Source of the DNA: Fluviibacter phosphoraccumulans_A
Lineage (GTDB): Bacteria; Pseudomonadota; Gammaproteobacteria; Burkholderiales; Rhodocyclaceae
Assembly (NCBI GenBank): GCA_036287865.1
Contig: CP126743.1
Coordinates: 1,550,001-1,614,000 of the forward strand
Direction of reading: 5' to 3'
DNA: 64,000 nucleotides
The translations under genes and the position numbers were made by a program. The notes under the pieces are model-generated. The model was not told the origin of the DNA and did not search any database. It was given only the letters and a program-made list of their open reading frames with translations. This document shows positions 35,326-43,762 of the stretch, in pieces. Each line of letters starts with the position of its first letter. The stretch's first letter is position 1.

Positions 35326-35532
35326 ATGAACGCACCGCTCGAAAAAACCCTGTCGGCCAAAGCTCTCACCGTTACCGCCGAAGATCTGCCCCTGCATTGC
35401 CCACCTCAGGGTGTACAGCTCTGGTCGGGTCACCCACGTGTTTACCTTGACGTTCTGAAAACCGGCGAAGTGAAGTGTCCATACTGCGGCACGCATTACA
35501 CCTTCTCCGGTGAAGCCCCACACGGCCACTAA
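35326..35532 (+). CDS. zf-CHCC zinc-finger protein
   Basis: A 68-residue protein of the CHCC type, related to the C-terminus of mitochondrial complex I subunit NDUFS6. The likely zinc ligands are Cys25, His36, Cys51 and Cys54 (in CPPQG, SGHPRVY and KCPYCGTHY). Bacterial function is unknown. It is regularly found between ilvE and waaF in beta-proteobacteria, and its spacing to both (26 and 32 bases) suggests one transcript. Confidence 0.9.
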   Translation: MNAPLEKTLSAKALTVTAEDLPLHCPPQGVQLWSGHPRVYLDVLKTGEVKCPYCGTHYTFSGEAPHGH

Positions 35533-35564
35533 CTGACTCAGTCACGCGGAGAGACCGAAAGTCT

Positions 35565-36584
35565 ATGAAGGCTGTCTCTCTGCTTGTTGCCCCGGCATGG
35601 GTGGGCGATGCGGTGATGAGCGAACCGCTTATCCGACGAATTGCCGCACACAACCAAACGCCTGTTGATATCCTGGCCCCACCCTGGGTTGCGCCACTAT
35701 ACGAGCGCATACCCAATGTAGGCAATATCATCCCCGCGCCATTTGCCCATGGTCGTTTAAACCTCAAGGCACGCTGGCACTTAGGTCAGACATTACGGGC
35801 ACAGGGCTACCAGAATGCCTACGTACTGCCCAATTCCCTAAAGTCCGCACTGCCTACCTTTTTTGCCGGCACCCCCAACCGCATCGGTTTTACCGGCGAA
35901 TCCCGCTACGGACTCATTAATTGCCGCCAGAAACTGGACAAGCAAAAACTGCCACGGATGGTGGATCGATTTCTGGCGTTAGGCCCTACGGCAACCAGCG
36001 GTTCTGATGCAGACATTCCCCAACTCACAGCCAAGCCAGGCAGTGTAGAAGCGCTCATATCTAAGCTGGGTCTAGCGACGCCGAATCGTTTAGCAGTTCT
36101 TTGCCCGGGAGCTGAATTCGGCCCCGCGAAGCGTTGGCCTGCTGAACATTTTGCGACACTCGCCCAACAATTAGATCAAGCCGGCTACATCGTCTGGATC
36201 ATTGGTTCAGGCAAAGATCAGGAAGCAGGCGCGACGATTGAGTCGCTCAGCGGTGGCTTGGCAATCAATCTCTGCGGCCGTACAAAGCTGACCGATGCCA
36301 TTGACCTCATGAGCGCCGCTGATACTGTGGTGAGCAATGACTCTGGCCTCATGCATGTGGCTGCAGCGCTCCAGCGCCCGCTGATTGCGCTGTTTGGCTC
36401 GTCCTCCCCGCTCTTCACGCCGCCGCTCAGCAAACAAGTGGCTATTCTGCAGCATGCGGTACCCTGCAGCCCCTGCTTTGCACGCACCTGTCGTTACGGC
36501 CACATGGATTGCCTAACCAAGCTGCTACCTGAAAGCGTGATGGCATCCATCCGTACGCTCAATCCGGAAAGTCACACAGCATGA
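35565..36584 (+). CDS. waaF: Lipopolysaccharide heptosyltransferase II
   Basis: GT-B/GT9 glycosyltransferase adding the second heptose to the LPS inner core. The 339 residues begin MKAVSLLVAPAWVGDAVMSEPLIR (acceptor-side start typical of WaaF). They contain the donor-site segment LCPGAEFGPAKRWPAEHFA and the VVSNDSGLMHVAAALQRPLIALFGSSSP motif, and end with the CSPCFARTCRYGHMDC cysteine cluster. The frame is intact and overlaps the next gene by four bases (ATGA). Confidence 0.95.
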   Translation: MKAVSLLVAPAWVGDAVMSEPLIRRIAAHNQTPVDILAPPWVAPLYERIPNVGNIIPAPFAHGRLNLKARWHLGQTLRAQGYQNAYVLPNSLKSALPTFFAGTPNRIGFTGESRYGLINCRQKLDKQKLPRMVDRFLALGPTATSGSDADIPQLTAKPGSVEALISKLGLATPNRLAVLCPGAEFGPAKRWPAEHFATLAQQLDQAGYIVWIIGSGKDQEAGATIESLSGGLAINLCGRTKLTDAIDLMSAADTVVSNDSGLMHVAAALQRPLIALFGSSSPLFTPPLSKQVAILQHAVPCSPCFARTCRYGHMDCLTKLLPESVMASIRTLNPESHTA

Positions 36585-37168
36585 GCCTGCCACCACCCAC
36601 CGCCCCGGTCCCTAATTTTGCGACGCCCGATGAAGCAGAACAAGGTTTCTACGAAAGTATCACGCAGGCAAATCTGGATGCGCTAATGGCGGTATGGGCA
36701 GATGAAGATGACATCGTCTGCATTGATCCCTATGGCCGACGTGCGGCCGGCCATGCGGCTATCCGCCAAGGGTGGCAATCTATTTTTAATGGCTGCCACC
36801 ATCTGGAAATCGAAGTCATGAATGTCATGCGCTGGCAAAGTGGCCTGATAGCCATCCATCTGGTACAGGAAAGCGTCACCCTGTTCAGCGTGCCAGAAGA
36901 ACTAACTGATCCGGAACACCCCAATGCCCTGGTCAAACGCAATGGTGTCACTACCGCTATGAACGTTTACGTGCGCGGGGGCAACGGATGGCGCCTTGTC
37001 AAACACTTCGTAAGCCGCCGATCAACTGGCTACGGGAACGTTGGGAAACACCGGATGGTGACTTTATCGATGTGGATTGTATTAACCACGGCTCTCCCGG
37101 CAATCCGGCCATCATTCTGTTTCACGGGCTGGAAGGCAATTCGCAATCTCACTACGCACGCAATTTAG
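36581..37168 (+). CDS. SnoaL/DUF4440-type protein whose 3' end is replaced by yheT sequence
   Basis: Residues 1 to about 143 form an NTF2-like/SnoaL domain: DEAEQGFYESITQANLDAL, VWADEDDIVCIDPYGRRAAGH, and the closing strand VYVRGGNGWRLVKH. Members normally end a few residues after this strand. Here the frame runs on for another 50 residues that are out-of-frame yheT sequence. A deletion therefore seems to have removed the natural stop together with the start of yheT. The domain itself may still fold. Function unknown. Confidence 0.65.
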   Translation: MSLPPPTAPVPNFATPDEAEQGFYESITQANLDALMAVWADEDDIVCIDPYGRRAAGHAAIRQGWQSIFNGCHHLEIEVMNVMRWQSGLIAIHLVQESVTLFSVPEELTDPEHPNALVKRNGVTTAMNVYVRGGNGWRLVKHFVSRRSTGYGNVGKHRMVTLSMWIVLTTALPAIRPSFCFTGWKAIRNLTTHAI

Positions 37169-37923
37169 CAACAGCACTCGCAAGCATTAACTGGACAGGG
37201 TACGTACCGCATTTTCGTGGCTGCAGTGGCGAACTCAACCGCCTGCCGCGGGCGTATCACTCCGGCGACTCACAAGAAATAGACTGGATTCTGAAACGAT
37301 TCAAGCAACGTGAGCCAAAGCGTACTTTTTTCGGCAGGCGTTTCTCTAGGCGGCAACGCCCTGATGAAATGGCTAGGCGAACAAGGTGCGTCTGCCAATG
37401 AGACTATCTTTGCAGCTGCGGCCATTAGCCCGCCGATGGATGTTGCGGCCTGTGGTGCCTGGCTCGACCAGGGCACCAACCGCAGTGTTTACACACAGCA
37501 TTTCCTACGAACGATGAAAGCCCAGAGTGAAGCCGTCTTGCGCGCTTTCCGGGTCTGTTTGATGCGCAGCGCATGCGTGCTGCGACAACACTGCGTGAGT
37601 TTGACGACACCGTCACCGCCCCGTTACACGGATTCAAGAACGTCGATGATTACTGGACGCGCGCTTCTGCCCTGGGTGTACTCCATGGCGTGAAAGCACC
37701 GACGCTCCTGCTCATGCTACGCAACGATCCATTTCTAACTGATGCCTGCTACCCGCAGACCTGCCCTGCCGATGTAACGCTGGAAATACCGGCTACCGAT
37801 GGCCACGTGGGATTTAGCGGTGGCCACGGCACTACGAAAGATATGTGGTTGCCCTCCCGTATAATTAACTTTTTTGCACAATCTATCGACCTAACGCATG
37901 CTGTTGCCGATACACTACCTTGA
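37012..37923 (+). pseudogene. YheT-like alpha/beta hydrolase, 5'-truncated and frameshifted twice
   Basis: Three frames make one YheT-type hydrolase. Part 1 has PPINWLRERWETPDGDFIDVD and LFHGLEGNSQSHYAR with GYVPHFRGCSGE. Part 2, beginning near 37330, has SAGVSLGGNALMKWLGEQG with the nucleophile Ser. Part 3, beginning near 37545, has FPGLFDAQRMRAATTLREFDD, DYWTRASAL and ATDGHVGF with the catalytic His. The first shift is at a run of six T (37325-37331), the second near CTTGCGCGC (37540). The usual N-terminal 35-40 residues are absent, having been lost in the fusion with the upstream gene. Confidence 0.85.
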
Positions 37924-37935
37924 GCCTGAACGATT

Positions 37936-39339
37936 ATGTCTGCACCCCGTTTTGCGATTCCTAGCCTGCCTGACTCAATTTTCAAAGCCTACGACATCCG
38001 TGGCATTGTCGATGACACCCTAACGCCCGACATCGTTCGCGCCATTGGCTTAGGCCTAGGCACTCTGGCCAAAAAACAAGGCGTCAAAGCGATTGCCATG
38101 GGACATGACGGACGTTTATCTGGCCCGGCACTATCGCAAGCATTGCAAGAAGGCATTGTTGCCGCAGGCATCGATGCCATCGATGTGGGCTGTGTGCCAA
38201 CGCCCGTTACCTACTTTGCCGGTTTCGAACTCGAAACCTATTCCTGTGTGTCCGTCACGGGCAGCCACAATCCACCGGACTACAACGGCCTCAAAATGGT
38301 GATCACTGGCAACACCTTGGCGGGTGATGCCATTCAGGCACTCAAGAAGCGTATTGAAGCCGGTGATGTGCACTGGGCGGAACAACCCGGCCAGATGCGC
38401 GTTGCAGACGTAAAATCGGCCTACCTCGACAAGATCGTCGGCGATGTCAAACTGTCGCGCCCAATGACCATTGCGGTTGATTGCGGCAACGGCGTTGCCG
38501 GTGAACTGGCTCCAGAGCTTTTCAAGCGCATGGGCTGCAAGGTCATCCCCTTATTCTGCGAGATTGACGGTACCTTCCCGAACCACCACCCGGATCCATC
38601 CAAACCAGAGAATCTCAAAGACCTGGTTGCCGAGCTGACGAAAACTGACGCAGAAATCGGCCTGGCCTTTGATGGTGATGGTGACCGCCTGGGTGTTGTG
38701 ACCAAAGACGGGCAGATCATTTTCCCGGATCGCCAGATGATGCTCTTTGCACAGGATGTGTTGAGCCGTTGCCCCGGCGCGGATATCCTTTTCGATGTGA
38801 AGTGTTCTCGCCTACTGGGCGACGCGATTCGCGCGGCCGGCGGTAACCCTCTGATGTGGAAAACCGGCCATGCACTGATTAAAGCCAAGCTCAAAGAAAC
38901 TGGGGCGCCACTGGCCGGAGAAATGAGTGGCCACGTCTTCTTCAAAGAACGTTGGTTCGGCTTTGATGATGGCCTCTACACCGGTGCACGCCTTCTGGAA
39001 ATTCTGTCACGCGCGCCTGATGCCAACCCTGTGCTGACATCGCTACCGAACAGCCAGAGCACACCGGAACTCAACATCAGCATGAAAGAAGGCGAGCCGC
39101 ACGCCCTGATGGCTGAGCTGGCCGTAACGCCCGATTTCCCGGGAGCCCGTGATGTGATTACGATTGACGGGCTGCGTGTGGAATACGACGATGGCTTCGG
39201 CTTGGCACGTCCTTCAAATACCACGCCAGTGGTTGTACTACGCTTTGAAGCGGATACACCTGAAGCGCTCACCCGTATTCAGAATGAGTTCCGACGCGTA
39301 CTGAACAAAGCACGCCCTGGTTTGGCACTGCCTTTCTAA
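37936..39339 (+). CDS. algC: Phosphomannomutase/phosphoglucomutase
   Basis: Interconverts hexose-1- and hexose-6-phosphates for LPS and exopolysaccharide precursors. The 467 residues have the four expected regions: the phosphoserine loop SVTGSHNPPDYNG with the catalytic Ser, the metal loop FDGDGDRLG, the sugar-binding GEMSGHVFFKERW, and the phosphate-binding RPSNTTPVVVLRFE. The length and motifs match bifunctional AlgC-type PMM/PGM. It starts 13 bases after the yheT remnant and ends at a hairpin. Confidence 0.92.
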   Translation: MSAPRFAIPSLPDSIFKAYDIRGIVDDTLTPDIVRAIGLGLGTLAKKQGVKAIAMGHDGRLSGPALSQALQEGIVAAGIDAIDVGCVPTPVTYFAGFELETYSCVSVTGSHNPPDYNGLKMVITGNTLAGDAIQALKKRIEAGDVHWAEQPGQMRVADVKSAYLDKIVGDVKLSRPMTIAVDCGNGVAGELAPELFKRMGCKVIPLFCEIDGTFPNHHPDPSKPENLKDLVAELTKTDAEIGLAFDGDGDRLGVVTKDGQIIFPDRQMMLFAQDVLSRCPGADILFDVKCSRLLGDAIRAAGGNPLMWKTGHALIKAKLKETGAPLAGEMSGHVFFKERWFGFDDGLYTGARLLEILSRAPDANPVLTSLPNSQSTPELNISMKEGEPHALMAELAVTPDFPGARDVITIDGLRVEYDDGFGLARPSNTTPVVVLRFEADTPEALTRIQNEFRRVLNKARPGLALPF

Positions 39340-39344
39340 AACTA

Positions 39345-39369
39345 GAACGGGGCAGCAATCGCCCCGTTC
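39345..39369. terminator. Terminator hairpin between algC and a convergent small gene
   Basis: GAACGGGGC / GCCCCGTTC with a 7-base loop, placed between convergent stops; T-runs are weak. Confidence 0.65.
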
Positions 39370-39372
39370 CAG

Positions 39373-39690
39373 TCACTTCCCGCTCAAACTCCTGCGGTTG
39401 TAGTCTTTGTCGCCGGGCATGATGCAGCGGCCGAAACCAAATAATCCGCCCTGCGACCCCGCGGGGCAGACTTTGTTTTCAGGGAATTTGTCGGCAACTT
39501 TTTTAGCCTCTGCTGCCTTGGCGGTATTGACGTACTCCCATCGACCATTAGGAAACAATAGGACGTCTTCGCCACTCGCAGTTTTCCCGGCGATCGGTGT
39601 GCTCTCAGGCGTATCGGCGATATCGGCCAAGGCAAGCGGCGTACTCATCAGCATGAGTACCGCAAGCCCGATTCGAAAATACGCGATCAC
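39373..39690 (-). CDS. Small exported protein, unknown function
   Basis: The 105 residues begin at a GTG overlapping the alaS stop (read as MIAYFRIGLAVLMLMSTPLALA, a clear signal peptide). The mature part contains AGKTASGEDVLLFPNGRWEYV, a short pattern resembling DUF3157-like domains, and two Cys in a Gly-rich tail (CPAGSQGGLFGFGRC). A periplasmic location is expected. Overlap with alaS implies coupled translation. Confidence 0.65.
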   Translation of the reverse strand: MIAYFRIGLAVLMLMSTPLALADIADTPESTPIAGKTASGEDVLLFPNGRWEYVNTAKAAEAKKVADKFPENKVCPAGSQGGLFGFGRCIMPGDKDYNRRSLSGK

Positions 39691-42311
39691 CGCTCAGCAA
39701 CCCAGTTAGATACCGATGCCAGCGCTGCAGCCAGATTGGCAGGCTGCGTACCGCCCGCCTGCGCCATGTCCGGACGACCACCACCCTTGCCACCCACTTG
39801 GCCAGCAACAAAGTTGACGAGTTCGCCCGCCTTGAAGCGACTGGTTAGATCCGGTGTCACACCGGCAATCACCGAAACCTTATCGCCTTCGGCGACACCC
39901 AGTACGATGACGGCAGACTTCAGCTGGTCTTTCAATTGGTCAAGCGTTTCACGCAATGCGGAACCGCTTACACCTTCAAGCTTAACAGCCAGCACAGCAA
40001 CACCATTTACAGTTTGTGCCTGGCCGGCCAGATCACCACCCTGTGCCGCTGCAAGCTTGGACTGCAAACAAGCCACTTCTTTTTCTTGAACTTTAATGCC
40101 TTCAAGGACAGCCGCCACACGTGCCGGCGCTTCTGCCGGTTTGCATTTCACAAGCCCTGCAATTTCGTTCAGCGCCTGGCGACGGAACTGTACCGCTGCC
40201 AGTGCGTAATCCCCTGTGATCGCTTCCACACGGCGCACGCCCGCGGCAACGCCTGATTCGGCGATGATGGTAAACAGACCGATATCTCCGGTACGTGTTA
40301 CGTGTGTGCCGCCACATAGTTCGCGCGATGAACCGATATCCAATACACGCACGGTGTCGCCATACTTTTCTCCGAAGAGCATCATGGCCCCCAGCTTCTG
40401 CGCATCTTCCATCGCCATCTCGCGGGCTTCACCCGGTAGATTACGTATGATCTCGCGGTTGACGATATCTTCAACGGCGCAAATCTGCTCCGCTGTCATC
40501 GGTGCATTATGCGCAAAGTCAAAGCGGGTTTTTTCGGCGTCAACCAGAGAACCTTTCTGTTGCACGTGCTCACCCAGCACTTCGCGTAATGCTTTATGCA
40601 TCAGGTGTGTCGCCGAGTGATTGCGCATGGTGCGCTCACGATCAATCACATTGACCGATGCCTGCACGGTGTTGCCCACAGACAGCGAGCCTTCGCGGAC
40701 GATACCGTGATGACCAAAAACCTGCGGCTGAATTTTCTGCGTATCTTCTACCAGAAATTCGCCATGGATGGATTTCAATACCCCGTTGTCACCTACCTGA
40801 CCACCCGACTCGGCGTAGAACGGTGTCTGATCCAAGACCACGACACCGGCATCACCTGCTTTGAGCTCATTAACGGCAACGTCATCACGATACAAGGCTA
40901 CCACGTTGGCTTCCACTGCCATGCGGTCATAACCTTCAAAACGGGTCTGCGGACCTTCATAGACCAGCGCCGCCGCCATATGAAATTTACCAGCAGCACG
41001 CGCCTGATCACGCTGACGTGTCATGGCGGCATCAAAACCTGCCTCATCCACGTTGAGCTCACGCTCACGACAAACATCCGCCGTCAGATCCAGCGGGAAA
41101 CCATAAGTGTCGTGCAGCTTGAACGCAATATCACCATCCAGCACGCCGTCTTTAGGTAGGCTGGCCAGCGCACCATCCAGAATTTCCATGCCGTGGGCAA
41201 TCGTTTCAAAGAAGCGCTCTTCTTCCAAACGCAGGATATCGGTCACCCGTTGCTCTGCACGGGCGAGTTCGGGATAGGCTTCGCCCATCTCAACCACGAG
41301 TGCCGACACCAGGGTGTTAAAAAATGGGGTACGGGTGCCCAGCTTATAGCCATGACGAATCGCACGGCGAACAATACGGCGCAGGACATACCCACGACCT
41401 TCATTACCCGGAATGACGCCATCCACAATCAGGAAGGCACAGGCACGGATATGGTCGGCAATCACTTTGAGTGAGGCGGCATCAATCGTGGCTTCACCAC
41501 TAGCCACATGGACTGCCTTTTGAGCTGCAGCAATCAGATGCTGAAACAGATCGATTTCATAGTTGCTATGGACGTGTTGCAGAACGGCGGCAATTCGCTC
41601 GAGACCCATGCCGGTATCAACACAAGGGCGTGGCAGTGGATGCAGCACACCGGCTTCATCGCGATTGAACTGCATGAATACGAGGTTCCAGATCTCAATA
41701 TAGCGATCACCATCCTCTTCAGGCGATCCCGGTGGACCGCCCCAGATCTCCGGACCATGGTCATAGAAAATTTCAGTACACGGACCACAAGGACCGGTAT
41801 CTGCCATCTGCCAGAAGTTATCCGATGCGTAGCGGGCACCCTTATTATCACCAATGCGAATAATGCGCTCTTTGGGTACGCCGACTTCATTGGCCCAGAT
41901 GTCATAGGCTTCGTCGTCTTCCTGATACACCGTCACCCAGAGCTTTTCTTTAGGCAGGCCGTAAACACCCGTCAGCAGTTCCCACGCAAAATTAATAGCA
42001 TCGCACTTGAAGTAACCACCAAAGCTGAAGTTGCCCAGCATTTCAAAGAACGTGTGATGACGTGCGGTATAACCAACGTTTTCCAGGTCATTATGCTTGC
42101 CACCTGCACGCACACTGCGCTGCGAAGAGGTTGCACGTGTATAGGGACGTTTGTCCTGCCCCAGAAACACATCTTTGAACTGAACCATCCCAGAATTGGT
42201 GAAAAGCAGGGTGGGATCATTTCCCGGAACCAGCGAGCTGGAAGGCACAATGGTGTGGCCTTTGGATTCGTAGAAACGGAGAAACTTTTCCCGGATTTCG
42301 GCGCTTTTCAT
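39687..42311 (-). CDS. alaS: Alanyl-tRNA synthetase
   Basis: Charges tRNA-Ala. The 874 residues (E. coli 876) comprise the class II catalytic domain (start MKSAEIREKFLRFYESKGH, with FTNSGMVQFKDVFLG), the editing domain with zinc motif NHSATHLMH ... CGGTHV, and the C-terminal C-Ala domain ending GGKGGGRPDMAQAGG. It is the longest gene of the window and has no lesion, which argues against frequent random sequencing errors. Confidence 0.98.
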   Translation of the reverse strand: MKSAEIREKFLRFYESKGHTIVPSSSLVPGNDPTLLFTNSGMVQFKDVFLGQDKRPYTRATSSQRSVRAGGKHNDLENVGYTARHHTFFEMLGNFSFGGYFKCDAINFAWELLTGVYGLPKEKLWVTVYQEDDEAYDIWANEVGVPKERIIRIGDNKGARYASDNFWQMADTGPCGPCTEIFYDHGPEIWGGPPGSPEEDGDRYIEIWNLVFMQFNRDEAGVLHPLPRPCVDTGMGLERIAAVLQHVHSNYEIDLFQHLIAAAQKAVHVASGEATIDAASLKVIADHIRACAFLIVDGVIPGNEGRGYVLRRIVRRAIRHGYKLGTRTPFFNTLVSALVVEMGEAYPELARAEQRVTDILRLEEERFFETIAHGMEILDGALASLPKDGVLDGDIAFKLHDTYGFPLDLTADVCRERELNVDEAGFDAAMTRQRDQARAAGKFHMAAALVYEGPQTRFEGYDRMAVEANVVALYRDDVAVNELKAGDAGVVVLDQTPFYAESGGQVGDNGVLKSIHGEFLVEDTQKIQPQVFGHHGIVREGSLSVGNTVQASVNVIDRERTMRNHSATHLMHKALREVLGEHVQQKGSLVDAEKTRFDFAHNAPMTAEQICAVEDIVNREIIRNLPGEAREMAMEDAQKLGAMMLFGEKYGDTVRVLDIGSSRELCGGTHVTRTGDIGLFTIIAESGVAAGVRRVEAITGDYALAAVQFRRQALNEIAGLVKCKPAEAPARVAAVLEGIKVQEKEVACLQSKLAAAQGGDLAGQAQTVNGVAVLAVKLEGVSGSALRETLDQLKDQLKSAVIVLGVAEGDKVSVIAGVTPDLTSRFKAGELVNFVAGQVGGKGGGRPDMAQAGGTQPANLAAALASVSNWVAER

Positions 42312-42353
42312 AACGGGGAGGTCCTAATACTGATGCGTGACAATGTGTGTTAA

Positions 42354-43637
42354 TTATTTACGACGAGCTTTTTTAGAGGTGCTGACGGTAGGTAGCGGCT
42401 TATATACTGCCTGACCACGGGTAATCGCCGAATCAAGGGCGGTCTTGGCAGATTTCTTACCCATAAAGACCGCTTCCATTTCTTCGTCAACGATCTGACG
42501 CAGCTGAGGGTTCAGAGAAATCCAGCCGACGTTAGCACCCGAAGCCGCTGGTTTCATCACGTTTGCCAGACCCAGGTCCTGCGCCTGAAGATCATCGCGC
42601 AGCAGCTTACTCTGAGCACCTGCTTGAGCTGCGGGTGTTAGTGGCAAAAAGCCACCCTGACGGGCAATCGTCAGCTGTGTTTGCGGCGTCAGTGTGAACT
42701 CGAGGAACTTGGCAGCCGCCTTGTACTCATCTTTCGTGCCGCCTTGGCCAACCCAGATTGCGGCGCCGGCTGCCAACGTATTGAACGGCGCACCGGCATT
42801 GTCATCAATCACAGGCAGTGGGCCAACACCAAAGTCAAATTTCCTGTTCGCTTGCAACTCGGCGACCAGCTCACTATTCGTCGTGATCATGGCGCACTCG
42901 CCACTCAGAAAGTGTGCGTCTGCTTCGTTGTTACGGCCAAAGCTCGTGAAGCATTCGGTTTTGTACCAGGACGTCAGACGTGCCAGATGGCGCACCTGAA
43001 TCAGCGTATTGAAGGCCAATTTTCCATCTGGCGTCACTGTTTGCGAACCGGCCCAAGCTGACACGTTATCGATATGCACCCAAACTGGCCAGGACGTTGT
43101 GTACTTGCAGGTTGCTGCACGAGCTGCGTCAATTTTTCCCGAGAGGTCTTGCATCTCTTCCCAGGTCTTAGGCGCCTTGTTTGGATCTAATCCGGCCTTT
43201 TTGAAAATCTCTTTGTTCCAGAACAGCACCGGCGTTGTAAAAGCAACGGGCAATGCCTGCACCTGATTATTGACTGTCACAGCATTGCTCAATGGCTCAG
43301 CGATGCCTTTAGGATTGAACTTCACCTTGTTGTCAGCCAGTAGTTTTTCAACCGAAACGTAGGCATCCGGATTGTTCAGATACTTGGCCAGGTCAGCACG
43401 TGTGGCCAGATTGAGTACCGATGGCTTACCATTTGGCGCACGTTTGACCAGCTGCACTTCAACGTCTTTGCTCGATTCATTAAAGCGAGTCACCAGTTGC
43501 TGTAATTCTTTGGCATGCTGGCCTTCAAGCTGATGCGCCAGGGTGAGATTTGTTTTGGCAAAGACTGCGCTTACTGGCACCAACAACGTCAACAATAGCG
43601 ATGAGCGACGTAAAAAAGTGGTGTTAGCTTTAAACAT
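42354..43637 (-). CDS. Extracellular solute-binding protein (UgpB-like)
   Basis: Family 1 periplasmic binding protein of 427 residues, similar to the glycerol-3-phosphate binder UgpB. From ATG 43637 there is a signal peptide (MFKANTTFLRRSSLLLTLLV ending VFAK). The mature part has LTLAHQLEGQHAKELQQLVTRF, ALPVAFTTPVLFWNKEIFKKAG and FNTLAAGAAIWVG. No permease or ATPase gene is adjacent, so it is an orphan here; the partner genes must be elsewhere or gone. I reject the longer frame to 43805 because the ribosome site CAGGAG... and the signal peptide both fix 43637. Confidence 0.88.
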   Translation of the reverse strand: MFKANTTFLRRSSLLLTLLVPVSAVFAKTNLTLAHQLEGQHAKELQQLVTRFNESSKDVEVQLVKRAPNGKPSVLNLATRADLAKYLNNPDAYVSVEKLLADNKVKFNPKGIAEPLSNAVTVNNQVQALPVAFTTPVLFWNKEIFKKAGLDPNKAPKTWEEMQDLSGKIDAARAATCKYTTSWPVWVHIDNVSAWAGSQTVTPDGKLAFNTLIQVRHLARLTSWYKTECFTSFGRNNEADAHFLSGECAMITTNSELVAELQANRKFDFGVGPLPVIDDNAGAPFNTLAAGAAIWVGQGGTKDEYKAAAKFLEFTLTPQTQLTIARQGGFLPLTPAAQAGAQSKLLRDDLQAQDLGLANVMKPAASGANVGWISLNPQLRQIVDEEMEAVFMGKKSAKTALDSAITRGQAVYKPLPTVSTSKKARRK

Positions 43638-43750
43638 AATCAGGAGTCCTTGAGTGCTTGAAGACAATGCGATGCAAATTGCACGGGTCAACCTGCGCCA
43701 AAACCCTGAATTATACGGATTTAAGGGCAAAATCTGGCATTTTGGCTGTG

Positions 43751-43756
43751 TATAAT
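43751..43756 (+). promoter_or_regulatory. Likely -10 box of the helicase gene
   Basis: A perfect TATAAT lies 7 bases before the ATG at 43763. Transcription would then begin at or next to the start codon, giving a leaderless or nearly leaderless mRNA. No good -35 TTGACA is present 17 bases upstream, so the site is moderate. Confidence 0.45.
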
Positions 43757-43762
43757 CAGCGC

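Noticed and set aside
40596..41159. 187-residue plus-strand frame
   Set aside because: Antisense of alaS, whose motifs are all on the minus strand.
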